Shown here: piece by piece, positions 10,606-20,380 of the stretch
How the letters are laid out: each line of letters begins with the position of its first letter
Position numbering within the stretch: the first letter of the stretch is position 1
DNA from: Ancylobacter sp. TS-1
Lineage (GTDB): Bacteria > Pseudomonadota > Alphaproteobacteria > Rhizobiales > Xanthobacteraceae
Length of the DNA stretch: 64,000 nucleotides
Direction: 5' to 3'
Assembly: GCF_009223885.1 (NCBI RefSeq)
Contig: NZ_CP045144.1
Location: forward strand, 2,964,001 to 3,028,000
Made by a program: the position numbers and the translations under genes
The notes under the pieces: model-generated
What the model saw: the letters and a program-made list of their open reading frames with translations, nothing else
Told to the model about the DNA's origin: nothing
Databases searched by the model: none

Positions 10606-11712
10606 ATGAAAGGGCTGAAGCTGATTTCCGGCTGGTTGCGCGATCGCATCGGCTGGCACACGCTCGGCCTCGTCGCCAGCCTCGTCATCATCGGCATCGC
10701 CGCCGTCGTCCTGTACGAGATGCTGCGCAACATCCGCCCCGACGAGGTGTGGGACGCGATCTCCGGCACCGACCCGTGGCGCATCGGCCTCGCCGCGCTC
10801 TTCGTCGCCGGCGCCTATTTCACCCTGACCTTCTACGACTGGTTCGCCCTGCGTACGATCGGCAAGCCGCACGTGCCCTACCGCACGGCGGCGCTGGCCT
10901 CTTTCACCTCCTACGCCATCGGCCACAATGTCGGCTTCTCCGCCTTCACCGGCGGCACCGTGCGCTACCGCATCTATTCCGCGCACGGCCTCGGCGCGGT
11001 GGATGTCGCCAAGCTGTGCTTCGTCACCGGCCTGACCTTCTGGCTCGGCAACATCGCCATTCTGGGCCTCGGCATCACCGTCGAGCCCTGGGCGGCGAGC
11101 GCGGTCGACCAGCTGCCGGCCTGGGTGAACCGGCTGATCGGCATCGCGCTGCTGTCGGGCCTCGCGGCCTATGTGGTGTGGGTCGGCCTCAAGCCGCGCC
11201 GCATCGGCGTCGGCGAGGGCCACTGGACGGTGACGCTGCCGGGGTCGCGGCTGACGCTGATGCAGATCGCCATCGGTATCGTCGACCTGTCCTTCTGCGC
11301 CGCCGCCATGTACGTGCTGATGCCGGAGCAGCCTTTCATCGACCCGATCGCGCTCGGCGTCGTGTTCATCTCGGCGACGCTGCTGGGCTTCGCCAGCCAC
11401 GCGCCGGGCGGGCTCGGCGTGTTCGACGCCGCGATGCTGGTGGCGCTGCCCCAGTTCGACAAGGAGCCGCTGCTCGGCGCCCTGCTGCTGCTGCGCCTGC
11501 TCTATTACGTGACGCCCTTCGCGCTGGCGCTGATCATCATGGGCGTGCGCGAGCTGATGCTCAGCCGCCGCCGGCTCGCCGCCCGCAAGGGCATCTCGCC
11601 CGACCCGCTGGCTGCGATGCCGGTGATCCAGTCCGGTGACGATGGTTCCCCGGCCACGGAGTCGGCGACCGGGGATTCCGCGAGCCCCGAGGCACGCCGC
11701 CGCGCCAGCTAG
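10606..11712 (+). CDS. Lysylphosphatidylglycerol synthase TM-region (flippase-like) membrane protein
   Basis: 368-aa protein with about eight hydrophobic segments, resembling the UPF0104/MprF N-terminal flippase-like family. Typical stretches are the SYAIGHNVGFSAFTGGTVRYR motif region and ATLLGFASHAPGGLGVFDA. The C-terminal aminoacyl-transferase domain of full MprF is absent, so a lysyl-PG synthase activity is not supported. The hydrophilic tail after about residue 325 is low-complexity. An AGGAGG sits 10 bases upstream. Its function is unknown; a lipid-translocase role is the family inference. Confidence 0.75.
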   Translation: MKGLKLISGWLRDRIGWHTLGLVASLVIIGIAAVVLYEMLRNIRPDEVWDAISGTDPWRIGLAALFVAGAYFTLTFYDWFALRTIGKPHVPYRTAALASFTSYAIGHNVGFSAFTGGTVRYRIYSAHGLGAVDVAKLCFVTGLTFWLGNIAILGLGITVEPWAASAVDQLPAWVNRLIGIALLSGLAAYVVWVGLKPRRIGVGEGHWTVTLPGSRLTLMQIAIGIVDLSFCAAAMYVLMPEQPFIDPIALGVVFISATLLGFASHAPGGLGVFDAAMLVALPQFDKEPLLGALLLLRLLYYVTPFALALIIMGVRELMLSRRRLAARKGISPDPLAAMPVIQSGDDGSPATESATGDSASPEARRRAS

Positions 11713-11743
11713 CGGGCGGCCGGCGGCCCGCCCGGACGCCTTC

Positions 11744-12355
11744 CTAGCGCCCGAAGCCCGGCAGCAGGCCGAGCATGCTGGCCGGTAGCTTCGTCACCTT
11801 CACGCCCTTGGGCACCGCGAAGCGGGCCGGGTCCTGCGCGCCGCGCGCGAGTTCCAGCGCCTCGAACACCACGGTCGGCTTGCCGTCGATGACGGTCGAG
11901 GTCCGCAGCACGATGCCGTCCGAGGTGATGCAGCTGTCCAGCGGCGGCTTGCCCGCCTTCACGTCGATGCGCCAGAGGTCGCAGGCCTCCCCCGCCACCT
12001 TGTCGGTGCCCGCGCGGGTGCCCTCGCGGGCGGCGTCGGCGAAGGAATAGCCCGGCGGCAGCGCGGTGCGCACGGCGAGCGTGTCCATGCCGGGCACGTC
12101 GACGATGAAGATCACCTCGCTCTGGCCGAGATCGACCAGCCCGGTCATCGTGCCGATCAGCGTCTCGTTGCGCACGTCCATGCGCAGGCGCCCTTCATGA
12201 TGGGCGACGTCGATCTCCGAGCCCTGCGGCGCCTTCGCCCGCACGCGGTAGTCGACGGCAGGCAGCGGCAGCGGTTCCGCGGCGGCGGCCGAGAGGACGT
12301 CGAGGGACATGCCGACGCCGAGCAACAATGCCGCGATATCGAGGCTGCGCATCAA
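11744..12355 (-). CDS. Hypothetical exported protein (DUF4412-like)
   Basis: 203-aa protein with an N-terminal signal peptide ending near AAAAEP (residues 1-27), so it is probably periplasmic. The remainder is beta-rich (YRVRAKAPQGSEIDVAHHEG, LRMDVRNETLIG) and contains two cysteines about 25 residues apart that could form a disulfide. I do not recognise the family securely; it recalls DUF4412-type proteins. It begins 12 bases after the ppk2 stop on the same strand and is probably cotranscribed with ppk2. ATG codons at 12355 and 12352 are both possible starts. Confidence 0.6.
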   Translation of the reverse strand: MMRSLDIAALLLGVGMSLDVLSAAAAEPLPLPAVDYRVRAKAPQGSEIDVAHHEGRLRMDVRNETLIGTMTGLVDLGQSEVIFIVDVPGMDTLAVRTALPPGYSFADAAREGTRAGTDKVAGEACDLWRIDVKAGKPPLDSCITSDGIVLRTSTVIDGKPTVVFEALELARGAQDPARFAVPKGVKVTKLPASMLGLLPGFGR

Positions 12356-12367
12356 TCAGGCCCACGG

Positions 12368-13414
12368 TTAAGGGGTCGCCATGCCGGGACGCGCGAGAAA
12401 ATCGCGCCCGTCAAGCACGATGGCCGGATCGGGAATGGCGACCACCCGGTCATCCCTGCCCTCATACGGTATTTGTGCGAGGATTTGACGTATGACACCA
12501 AGTCGCGTCCGCATTTTGTCGTTGGCGAGAACGACGGTCCACGGCGCGGGTTCCTGGCTGGCGAGAAACATCGCGTTGCGCGCGGCGGAAATGGCATCCC
12601 AGCGGGCGGGTGCGGCGAGGTCCACCGGCGAGAGCTTCCACCGCTTGAGCGGATCGCGGTAGCGCGCATAAAGCCGCGTGAGCTGCATTTCCCGGCCGAC
12701 GTCCAGCCAGATCTTGAACAGCCTTATGCCGTCGTCGAGCAGGATCTTCTCGAAGGCGGGCACCTGTTCGAGGAAATGCGCGGTCTCCGCCGGGGTGCAG
12801 AATCCCATCACGGGTTCGATGACGGCGCGGTTGTACCAGGAGCGGTCGAAGATCGCGATTTCCCCGCGCGGCGGCATGTGCGCGACATAGCGCTGGAAAT
12901 ACCATTGCGCCGCCTCGATGCTGCTCGGCTTGTCGAGCGCCACGATCCGCACGAAGCGCGGATTGAGGTGCTGCACGAGGCGCTGGATGGTGCCGCCCTT
13001 GCCGGCGGCGTCGCGTCCCTCGAACACGATCACCACGCGCTCACGGGTGGCCTTGACCCATTCCTGCAGCTTCAGCAGCTCGATCTGCAGCGCGTGCAGG
13101 TCTTTTTCGTAGCTCTTGCGCTTGGGGCGGTCGGCATAGGGATATCCCCCGCTGCCATAGGCCCGCTCCTCGATCAGCGGCGACAGCTCGGGGGCGTCGA
13201 CCCTGAAATCCGCGATGGCGGCGGCGAGCGATGGCGTCCCGATGCCCTTGCCGGTTTTGCCGGCCTTGCTGCTCTTGCCGGCCTTGCTGTCCTTGCCGCC
13301 CTTGTCCTTGCTGGCGCCGGCCTCGTCGGCCGGGGACGTGCGCCCGGCGGCGGCATCGGAGGCGGATTTCGCGGGGGATGCGTTCGCCGGGGAACTGGCG
13401 GGCTTCTTCGTCAT
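12368..13414 (-). CDS. ppk2: Polyphosphate kinase 2 (polyphosphate:nucleotide phosphotransferase)
   Basis: 348-aa class-I-type PPK2, which transfers phosphate between polyphosphate and nucleoside diphosphates. Walker A (EGRDAAGKGGT), Walker B-like (AIFDRSWYNRAVIEPVMGFC) and lid region (RLYARYRDPLKRWKLSP) are visible. About 60 residues at the N-terminus form a Lys/Ser/Ala/Gly-rich, probably disordered extension (for example KSSKAGKTGKG) not needed for catalysis. It is divergent from phoR with 133 bases between them, fitting a phosphate-homeostasis role. I saw no Pho box in that gap. Confidence 0.93.
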   Translation of the reverse strand: MTKKPASSPANASPAKSASDAAAGRTSPADEAGASKDKGGKDSKAGKSSKAGKTGKGIGTPSLAAAIADFRVDAPELSPLIEERAYGSGGYPYADRPKRKSYEKDLHALQIELLKLQEWVKATRERVVIVFEGRDAAGKGGTIQRLVQHLNPRFVRIVALDKPSSIEAAQWYFQRYVAHMPPRGEIAIFDRSWYNRAVIEPVMGFCTPAETAHFLEQVPAFEKILLDDGIRLFKIWLDVGREMQLTRLYARYRDPLKRWKLSPVDLAAPARWDAISAARNAMFLASQEPAPWTVVLANDKMRTRLGVIRQILAQIPYEGRDDRVVAIPDPAIVLDGRDFLARPGMATP

Positions 13415-13547
13415 ATGGAAGCCTCTCGACTGGAACATAAAGGGCCTCGTGTCGCCCTTCCTCGATTCGCGCGCCGGGGACGAATCCTCTTCCCCTGCGG
13501 CGCGGGGACAGCATATCCAGAGAAGCGGTTCGCAGGAAACGTCGGGC

Positions 13548-14846
13548 ATGGCCCTCGGTGATTCAACGCAGTTGACGGAAGACACGCTGCGCGAGCGTCT
13601 CGCCGGCGCGCGCTGGATCCTGTCGTCCACGGCGGCCGGGCTCGCCATCGCCGCCTGGTTCGGCGCCATCGAGCCGAGCGCCGCCTTCCTCATCGCCGCG
13701 CTGGTCACCTCGGCCGCGCTGGTGCCGGCGCGCCGGCGCCCGGTGGCGGCCGCGCTCGCCCGCTTCAGCGGCGAGCCCAAGTCCTCGCCGCGCCAGGAAG
13801 AGCGTCTGCCCGCCCTTGTGCGCGCGCTGCCCGACCCCGCGCTGCTGCTCGACGGGCGCGGCACGGTGCTCGCCGCCAATGCCGGGGCGGTGGGTCTGCT
13901 GGCCAGTGTGCGGGTGGGCGATCCGGTGTCCTTCGCCATGCGCGTGCCGGAGGTGCTGGAGGCGCTGCGCGCCTCGGCGGCCGACGGGCGCCCGCGCCGC
14001 ATCGAATTCGCCGAGCGGGTGCCTCTCGATCGCTGGCTGCGTGCCGACATCGTGCCAATCCGGCCCGGCCTGGTGCGCGAGGGAGCGCCCACCGAGGCGG
14101 TGCTCCTTGGCTTCGTCGACCTGACGCCGCAGCGCCGCGTCGAGCAGATGCGCGTCGACTTCATCGCCAATGCGAGCCATGAGCTGCGCACGCCGCTCGC
14201 CTCGCTGTCCGGCTTCATCGAGACGTTGCAGGGCCCCGCGCGCAACGATTCCAGCGCCCGCGAGCGGTTCCTCAAGATCATGGGCGAGCAGGCCCGGCGC
14301 ATGTCGCGCCTCATCGACGACCTGCTGTCGCTCTCGCGCATCGAGCTGAATGCGCATCTGCGCCCCGAGGCGGAGGTCGATCTCGTCTCGGTCATCAGCC
14401 ATGTGCGCGATGCCCTCGGCCCGCTGGGGCGCGAGCGCGGGGTGGAGATCGCCTTCGAGCATCCCGCGCCGCCGGTGAATGTGCGCGGCGACCGCGACGA
14501 GCTGATCCGCGTCTTCGAGAACCTCGTGGAGAACGCGCTGAAATATGGCGGGGCCGGCGGGCGGGTCGAGATCGGCGTCGCCCGCGAGGGTTCGGACGTG
14601 GTGGTCTCGGTGCGCGACTACGGGCCGGGCATCGCGCCCGAGCATGTGCCGCGCCTGACCGAGCGCTTCTACCGGGTCGACACCGCCCATTCGCGCGAGC
14701 AGGGCGGCACGGGTCTGGGCCTGGCCATCGTCAAGCACATCGTTGCCCGCCACCGCGGCAGGCTCGGCATAGAGAGCGTTCCGGGCGAGGGTTCGACATT
14801 CTCCGTGCGCCTTTCCGCCGCTCCGGCGGAAGAGAAGAAAAGCTGA
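13548..14846 (+). CDS. phoR: Phosphate regulon sensor histidine kinase PhoR
   Basis: 432-aa inner-membrane kinase. Two hydrophobic segments (about residues 22-65) are followed by a PAS-like domain (RALPDPALLLDGRGTVLAAN). The dimerisation/phosphoacceptor H box is IANASHELRTPLASLSGF, and the ATPase domain shows N, G1 and G2 boxes (FENLVENALKYGG, VRDYGPGIAPEH, GGTGLGLAIVKHIV). The ATG at 13548 is preceded by AGGAAAC. It heads the pst-pho block and would phosphorylate PhoB under phosphate limitation, restrained by PstSCAB-PhoU. Confidence 0.95.
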   Translation: MALGDSTQLTEDTLRERLAGARWILSSTAAGLAIAAWFGAIEPSAAFLIAALVTSAALVPARRRPVAAALARFSGEPKSSPRQEERLPALVRALPDPALLLDGRGTVLAANAGAVGLLASVRVGDPVSFAMRVPEVLEALRASAADGRPRRIEFAERVPLDRWLRADIVPIRPGLVREGAPTEAVLLGFVDLTPQRRVEQMRVDFIANASHELRTPLASLSGFIETLQGPARNDSSARERFLKIMGEQARRMSRLIDDLLSLSRIELNAHLRPEAEVDLVSVISHVRDALGPLGRERGVEIAFEHPAPPVNVRGDRDELIRVFENLVENALKYGGAGGRVEIGVAREGSDVVVSVRDYGPGIAPEHVPRLTERFYRVDTAHSREQGGTGLGLAIVKHIVARHRGRLGIESVPGEGSTFSVRLSAAPAEEKKS

Positions 14847-14866
14847 TCGCAGCCAACGACTTGCGA

Positions 14867-14899
14867 TGTCATCAAGGCTTCATTGAAGGGTCATAGAAC
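14867..14899 (+). promoter_or_regulatory. Pho box (PhoB binding site) before pstS
   Basis: Three direct repeats with exact 11-base spacing: TGTCAT (14867), CTTCAT (14878) and GGTCAT (14889). This matches the tandem 11-bp architecture of PhoB sites (consensus CTGTCAT). The array ends about 113 bases before the pstS start codon, where a PhoB-activated promoter is expected. Confidence 0.75.
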
Positions 14900-15011
14900 C
14901 TTGGTGACGGGGCGCTAAGAGTCCTGTGTACCTCATCCGCCCTCCGGCCAATCGCGCATCAGGTTGCGTCTTCCGCGATGCAGCCGGTCTCCCGACCTAA
15001 GGAGAAGACCC

Positions 15012-16052
15012 TTGAAATTCACTCATATCCTCGGCGCTGCGGCGCTGTCGTTTGGCGCCGTGTTCTCCGGTGGCGCCTTTGCCGCCGACATCAATGGCGC
15101 TGGCGCCTCTTTCCCGGCCCCGGTCTATCAGTCCTGGGCTGCCGCCTATAAGGCGAAGACGGGCACGGGCCTGAACTATCAGTCCATCGGCTCCGGCGGC
15201 GGTCAGAACCAGATCGTCAACCGCACCGTCGACTTTGGCGCCTCCGACGCGCCGATGAAGGACGACAAGCTGGAAGCGGCCAACCTGCTGCAGTTCCCCA
15301 CCGTGATCGGCTCGGTGGTCGCCATCGTGAACCTCGATGGCGTCGAGGGCCTGGTGCTGAACGGCGCCGTGCTCGCCGACATCTACCAGGGCAAGATCAC
15401 CAAGTGGAACGACCCGAAGATCGAGGCGCTGAACAAGGGCAAGAAGCTGCCTGACGTCGCCGTCGTCCCGGTCTACCGTTCGGACTCCTCGGGCACCTCC
15501 TTCGTGTTCACCTCCTACCTGGCCGCCACCAATGCGGACTGGAAGGCCAATGTCGGCGCCGCCACCTCGGTGCAGTGGCCGACGGGCGCGGGCGCCAAGG
15601 GCAATGAAGGCGTTGCCGGTACCGTGAAGAACACCAAGGGCGCGGTCGGCTACGTCGAGTTCATCTACGCCGCCGCCAACAAGCTCGCCACCACCGACCT
15701 CGTGAACAAGGCCGGCAAGGTCGTGACGCCGAGCGTCAAGGCCTTTATGGAAGCCGCCGCTGCGGCCGACTGGACCCACGCCAAGAACTTCGCCGCCTCG
15801 ATGATCGACACCGCCGGCGACGGCGCCTGGCCGATCACCTCGGCGACCTACATCCTGCTGCCGAAGAACCCGGCCAGCGCCGCGCAGTCGGCCGAGGTCA
15901 TCAAGTTCTTCGACTGGGCCTATGGCCCGGAAGGTGACGCCGCCGCCGAGAAGCTGCACTACATCCCGCTGCCGGGTTCGGTGGTCGAGGAGATCAAGAA
16001 GGCCTGGGCGACCGAAGTGAAGGCCGACGGCAAGCCCGTCTGGACGAACTGA
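15012..16052 (+). CDS. pstS: Phosphate ABC transporter, substrate-binding protein PstS
   Basis: 346-aa periplasmic phosphate receptor. A signal peptide ends at GAFAADINGAGASFPAPVYQ, and the mature protein shows the phosphate-binding segments of the family (SIGSGGGQNQIVNRTVDFGA, YRSDSSGTSFVFTSYL). The start is TTG at 15012, with AAGGAGAAG eight bases upstream; this gives a proper signal peptide, while the upstream ATG would not. A Pho box precedes it and a hairpin follows it, so it is probably made in excess over the permease genes. Confidence 0.97.
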   Translation: MKFTHILGAAALSFGAVFSGGAFAADINGAGASFPAPVYQSWAAAYKAKTGTGLNYQSIGSGGGQNQIVNRTVDFGASDAPMKDDKLEAANLLQFPTVIGSVVAIVNLDGVEGLVLNGAVLADIYQGKITKWNDPKIEALNKGKKLPDVAVVPVYRSDSSGTSFVFTSYLAATNADWKANVGAATSVQWPTGAGAKGNEGVAGTVKNTKGAVGYVEFIYAAANKLATTDLVNKAGKVVTPSVKAFMEAAAAADWTHAKNFAASMIDTAGDGAWPITSATYILLPKNPASAAQSAEVIKFFDWAYGPEGDAAAEKLHYIPLPGSVVEEIKKAWATEVKADGKPVWTN

Positions 16053-16070
16053 TCGACATCGGACTTCGGG

Positions 16071-16098
16071 AGGGGCGACCGCGAGCGCGGCCGCCCCT
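16071..16098 (+). terminator. Attenuating hairpin between pstS and pstC
   Basis: A 12-bp stem with one mismatch (AGGGGCGACCGC / GCGGCCGCCCCT) and a 4-base loop lies 18 bases after the pstS stop, followed by a pyrimidine-rich stretch (TCTCGTCCT). It probably acts as a partial terminator or as a 3' stabiliser of pstS mRNA. Confidence 0.65.
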
Positions 16099-16240
16099 TC
16101 TCGTCCTGCCGGTCGCCGCGTAGGCTGGTGCCTGCCTTGCGCGTCTTGCCCTATCCGTCACTGTCGCCCGCGCCTCCTGTGCCATACCTCCCGCCGGCCG
16201 CCTCACGGCGCGGGTCGGGGACGCCCGAAGGACCACATAA

Positions 16241-17209
16241 ATGGACGCCACTCTCAGCGGAACGCAGGCAGACAGCCTCGTCGCCGCGCGCAAGCCGACC
16301 GGCCGTGTCAGCGATCCGGTCTTCGTCGGGCTCCTGTGGGGCTGCGGCATCTTCGTTCTGATCCTGCTCGGCCTCATCATCGCGATGCTGTTCGAGGGCG
16401 GCCTGCCGGCCCTGCGCGAGTTCGGCATCAGCTTCCTGTGGTCCACCACCTGGAACCCGGTCACCGAGCGCTTCGGCGCCGGCGTCATGGTGTTCGGCAC
16501 GCTCTTCAGCGCCGTCATCGCCGTGGTGATCGCGCTGCCGCTGTCCTTCGGCATCGCCTTCTTCCTCACCGAGATCGCGCCCGGGCCGCTGCGCCGCCCG
16601 ATCGGCGTGGCGATCCAGCTTCTCGCCGCCGTGCCCTCCATCATCTACGGCATGTGGGGCTTCTTCGTCATCGTCCCGCTGATGGCCGCCTATGTGCAGC
16701 CGCCGCTGATCGAGTGGCTCGGTCCGCTGCCGCTGATCGGCGCGCTGTTCCAGGGCCCGCCGCTCGGCGCCGGCATGCTGACCGCCGGCCTGATCATGGC
16801 GATCATGATCCTGCCCTTCATCACCGCGATGTTCGTCGAGGTGCTGGAATCGGTGCCGCCGATGATCAAGGAATCCGCCTACGGCGTCGGCGCCACCACC
16901 TATGAGGTCTACCGCAACGTCTCGGTGCCCTATGGCCGCACCGCCATGGTCGGCGCCGTCATGCTCGGCCTTGGCCGCGCGCTGGGCGAGACGATGGCCG
17001 TGACCTTCGTCATCGGCAACGCCACGCGCATGTCCGCCTCGCTGTTCGCACCGGGCGCCACCATCGCCTCGACCATCGCCAACGAGTTCCCCGAGGCCTC
17101 GACCGGCTCGCTCAAGCTGCAGGCTCTGCTGCAGCTCGGTTTCATCCTTTTCGTCATCTCCTTCATCGTGCTTGCGCTCTCGCGCATGCTGGTGCGGACC
17201 AAGGGTTGA
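16241..17209 (+). CDS. pstC: Phosphate ABC transporter permease PstC
   Basis: 322-aa inner-membrane permease with six hydrophobic segments. The EAA-type loop that contacts PstB is visible ([20 protein letters not shown]) and the transport-domain segment [18 protein letters not shown] is characteristic of PstC. It lies 188 bases after pstS, separated by a hairpin, and is followed 14 bases later by pstA. Confidence 0.96.
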   Translation: MDATLSGTQADSLVAARKPTGRVSDPVFVGLLWGCGIFVLILLGLIIAMLFEGGLPALREFGISFLWSTTWNPVTERFGAGVMVFGTLFSAVIAVVIALPLSFGIAFFLTEIAPGPLRRPIGVAIQLLAAVPSIIYGMWGFFVIVPLMAAYVQPPLIEWLGPLPLIGALFQGPPLGAGMLTAGLIMAIMILPFITAMFVEVLESVPPMIKESAYGVGATTYEVYRNVSVPYGRTAMVGAVMLGLGRALGETMAVTFVIGNATRMSASLFAPGATIASTIANEFPEASTGSLKLQALLQLGFILFVISFIVLALSRMLVRTKG

Positions 17210-17223
17210 GCGGAGAAATCATC

Positions 17224-18057
17224 ATGGCATCGCTCGCCCGCCGTCGCGCCACCGACTACGCCGCAAAGGCGATCTCGACCGGCTTCGCCGCGCTTTCGCT
17301 CGTCTTCCTCGCCTGGATCCTGTGGACCCTCCTGGCCCGCGGATTGCCGGCCCTGGGCCCGCACGTCTTCACCCAGATCACTGCCCCGCCCGGCGCCGGC
17401 GGCGGTCTTCTCAACGCCATCGTCGGCTCGCTGATCCAGATCGGCGTCGCGCTGGCGATCGGCACGCCGGTCGGCCTGCTCTGCGGCACCTTCCTGGCCG
17501 AGAACGGGCGCGGCACGCACATCGGCAACTGCGTGCGCTTCGTCAACGACGTGCTGCTCTCCGCCCCCTCGATCCTGATCGGCCTGTTCGTCTACCAGCT
17601 CCTGGTGGTGCCCTTCGGCGGCTTCTCCGGCTGGGCCGGCGCGATGGCGCTCGCCATCATCGTCATCCCGGTCGTGGTGCGCACGACGGAGGACATGCTG
17701 AACCTGGTGCCGATCGGCCTGCGCGAGGCGGCCTTCGCCCTCGGCGCGCCGCAGTGGAAGGTCGTCACCTTCATCACCTGGCGCGCGGCCCGCGCCGGCA
17801 TCGTCACCGGCATCCTGCTGGCGGTCGCCCGCGCGGCCGGCGAGACGGCGCCGCTGCTGTTCACCTCGCTCGGCAATAACGGGTGGTCGATCAGCCTCAA
17901 CGCGCCGATGGCCAGCCTGCCGATCGCGATCTACCAATATGCTGCCAGCCCCTTCGAGGACTGGGTCGCGCTCGCCTGGGCGGGTGCCCTCATCATCACC
18001 GTCGGGGTTCTGACCCTGAACATCCTTTCCCGCCTCGTCCTGGCGAAGATGAAGTGA
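17224..18057 (+). CDS. pstA: Phosphate ABC transporter permease PstA
   Basis: 277-aa second membrane subunit of the Pst system. Hydrophobic segments and the EAA loop ([20 protein letters not shown]) are typical, as is [20 protein letters not shown] chose the ATG at 17224, preceded by GGAG, rather than a TTG at 17206. It is followed after 8 bases by pstB. Confidence 0.96.
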   Translation: MASLARRRATDYAAKAISTGFAALSLVFLAWILWTLLARGLPALGPHVFTQITAPPGAGGGLLNAIVGSLIQIGVALAIGTPVGLLCGTFLAENGRGTHIGNCVRFVNDVLLSAPSILIGLFVYQLLVVPFGGFSGWAGAMALAIIVIPVVVRTTEDMLNLVPIGLREAAFALGAPQWKVVTFITWRAARAGIVTGILLAVARAAGETAPLLFTSLGNNGWSISLNAPMASLPIAIYQYAASPFEDWVALAWAGALIITVGVLTLNILSRLVLAKMK

Positions 18058-18065
18058 GACGGACC

Positions 18066-18887
18066 ATGAACTTCGCACCCGAAACGTCGATCGACATCGC
18101 CTCCGCCGTCAACCGCGCCACCGCGCCGTCGGCCGAGTCCAAGCTCAAGGTCGAGAAGCTCAATTTCTACTACGGCGACAACCACGCGCTGAAGAACATC
18201 AACTTCGAGATCCCCGAGAAGCGCGTTACCGCGATGATCGGGCCCTCGGGCTGCGGCAAGTCCACCCTGCTGCGCATCTTCAACCGCATGTATCAGCTCT
18301 ATCCGGGCCAGCGCGCGGAAGGGAAGATCCTGTTCGACGGTCTCGACCTGCTCGGCAAGGATCTGGATTCGACCGTCGTGCGCTCGCGCATCGGCATGGT
18401 GTTCCAGAAGCCGACGCCGTTCCCGATGTCGATCTACGACAACATCGCCTTCGGCGTGAAGCTGCATGAGCGCCTGTCCAAGTCGCAGATGGACGAGCGC
18501 GTCGAGTGGTGCCTGCGCAAGGCCGCGATCTGGGAGGAGACCAAGGACCGTCTCCACACCTCGGCGCTCGGCATGTCGGGCGGCCAGCAGCAGCGCCTGT
18601 GCATCGCCCGCACCATCGCGGTGCGCCCGGAAGTGATCCTGCTCGACGAGCCCACCTCGGCGCTCGACCCGATCTCGACCTCGAAGATCGAGGACCTGAT
18701 CGACGAGCTGAAGCAGGAATTCACCATCGTCATCGTGACGCACAACATGCAGCAGGCGGCCCGCTGCGCCGACATCACCTCGTTCTTCTATCTCGGCGAA
18801 CTGATCGAAGTCGGTCCCTCCGCCGAAATCTTCACCAATCCGCGCGAGGCCCGCACCCGGGACTACATCACCGGCCGCTTCGGCTGA
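18066..18887 (+). CDS. pstB: Phosphate ABC transporter ATP-binding protein PstB
   Basis: 273-aa cytoplasmic ATPase that powers the Pst importer. Walker A ([11 protein letters not shown]), the PstB-typical Q-loop region ([20 protein letters not shown]), signature (MSGGQQQRL), Walker B ([13 protein letters not shown]) and H-loop ([10 protein letters not shown]) are all present. The usual TGRFG C-terminus is intact. It is tightly placed in the pst operon. Confidence 0.98.
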   Translation: MNFAPETSIDIASAVNRATAPSAESKLKVEKLNFYYGDNHALKNINFEIPEKRVTAMIGPSGCGKSTLLRIFNRMYQLYPGQRAEGKILFDGLDLLGKDLDSTVVRSRIGMVFQKPTPFPMSIYDNIAFGVKLHERLSKSQMDERVEWCLRKAAIWEETKDRLHTSALGMSGGQQQRLCIARTIAVRPEVILLDEPTSALDPISTSKIEDLIDELKQEFTIVIVTHNMQQAARCADITSFFYLGELIEVGPSAEIFTNPREARTRDYITGRFG

Positions 18888-18912
18888 GCCAGCGACGAGA
18901 GAGGCTACCCCC

Positions 18913-19626
18913 ATGACCGACCATATCGTCTCGTCGTTCGATACCGACCTCAAGGAACTCGGCCGCCGCGTCGTCGAGATGGGCGGGCAGTCCGAGCGCC
19001 TCGTCGCCGACTCCGTCCAGGCGCTGGTCAAGCGCGATTCCGAACTGGCCCAGAAGGTGATCGTGCTCGACGGCCCGGTCGACCTGCTCCAGCGCGAGAT
19101 CGAGGAAAAGGCGGTTCTCACCATCGCCCGCCGCCAGCCGCTGGCCGGCGACCTGCGCGAGATCGTCGCCGCGATGCGCATCGCCAACGACCTCGAGCGC
19201 ATTGGCGACCTCGCCAAGAACACCGCCAAGCGCGTGCTGGCGCTCACCGGCGAGTTCCACCCGCAGAAGCTGGTGCGCGGCGTGGAGCACATGTCGGGCA
19301 TCGTGCTCGAGCAGCTCAAGATGGTGCTGGATTCCTATGCCAGCCGCGACGCGGCCCGCGCGCTCGACGTCTGGCAGCGCGACGGCGAGGTCGACGTGCT
19401 CTACACCTCGCTGTTCCGCGAACTCCTCACCTACATGATGGAGGATCCGCGCAACATCTCGCTGTGCACGCACCTGCTGTTCTGCGCCAAGAACATCGAG
19501 CGCATCGGCGACCACGCCACCAACATCGCCGAGACGGTGCATTACCTGACCACCGGCCAGCTGCTCACCGAGGAGCGGCCGAAGCAGGACACCAGCAGCC
19601 TGACCAGCGTGGCCTTCCCGGCCTGA
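18913..19626 (+). CDS. phoU: Phosphate signalling accessory protein PhoU
   Basis: 237-aa protein made of two three-helix PhoU repeats, each with the metal-binding E/DxxxD-type motif region (IANDLERIGDLAKNTAKRVL and AKNIERIGDHATNIAETVHY). It links the Pst transporter state to PhoR, inhibiting PhoB activation when phosphate is plentiful. It starts 25 bases after pstB with a GAGAGG upstream. Confidence 0.97.
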   Translation: MTDHIVSSFDTDLKELGRRVVEMGGQSERLVADSVQALVKRDSELAQKVIVLDGPVDLLQREIEEKAVLTIARRQPLAGDLREIVAAMRIANDLERIGDLAKNTAKRVLALTGEFHPQKLVRGVEHMSGIVLEQLKMVLDSYASRDAARALDVWQRDGEVDVLYTSLFRELLTYMMEDPRNISLCTHLLFCAKNIERIGDHATNIAETVHYLTTGQLLTEERPKQDTSSLTSVAFPA

Positions 19627-19676
19627 GGCCCGTCCCGGGACGAACCCCGGGGCGACGAGCGATCGGATAGCAGACC

Positions 19677-20378
19677 ATGCCCACCAATATTCTGATCGTG
19701 GAGGATGAGGAGCCCCTCACCCTCCTGCTCCGCTACAATCTGGAATCGGAAGGCTACGCGGTCGACAGCGTCGGCCGCGGCGACGAGGCGGAGACCCGCC
19801 TGCGCGAGAGCGTGCCGGACCTGCTCATCCTCGACTGGATGCTGCCCGGCCTCTCCGGCATCGAGCTGTGCCGGCGCCTGCGGGCCCGGCCCGAGACCGA
19901 GCGCATGCCGATCCTCATGCTCACCGCGCGCGGCGAGGAGACCGAGCGCGTGCGCGGCCTCGCCACCGGCGCCGACGACTATGTGGTGAAGCCCTTCTCC
20001 GTGCCCGAGCTGGTGGCCCGGGTGCGGGCGCTGCTGCGCCGGGCCAAGCCCGAGCACATCTCGACCCTGCTGCGTGCCGGCGACATCGAACTGGACCGCG
20101 AGACCAAGCGCGTGCATCGCGCCGGCCGTGAACTTCATCTCGGCCCCACCGAGTTCCGGCTGCTGGAGTTCCTCATGCAGTCGCCGGGCCGCGTCTATTC
20201 GCGCGAGCAGCTTCTCGACGGCGTGTGGGGGCAGGACGTCTATATCGACGAGCGCACCGTGGACGTGCATGTCGGCCGACTGCGCAAGGCGCTCAACCGC
20301 CCGCGCCAGCCCGACCCGATCCGCACCGTGCGCGGCTCCGGCTATTCCTTCAACGAGATGTTCGCCCGCGCGCATTGA
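19677..20378 (+). CDS. phoB: Phosphate regulon response regulator PhoB
   Basis: 233-aa OmpR-family regulator. The receiver domain carries the acidic pair (VEDEE), the phosphoacceptor Asp in LLILDWMLPG, and the KPFSVPELVARVRALLRR switch segment. The C-terminal winged helix (GPTEFRLLEFLMQSPGRVYS, VDVHVGRLRKALN) binds Pho boxes such as that before pstS. It closes the phosphate operon, with the partner kinase PhoR at the other end. Confidence 0.97.
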   Translation: MPTNILIVEDEEPLTLLLRYNLESEGYAVDSVGRGDEAETRLRESVPDLLILDWMLPGLSGIELCRRLRARPETERMPILMLTARGEETERVRGLATGADDYVVKPFSVPELVARVRALLRRAKPEHISTLLRAGDIELDRETKRVHRAGRELHLGPTEFRLLEFLMQSPGRVYSREQLLDGVWGQDVYIDERTVDVHVGRLRKALNRPRQPDPIRTVRGSGYSFNEMFARAH

Positions 20379-20380
20379 GC

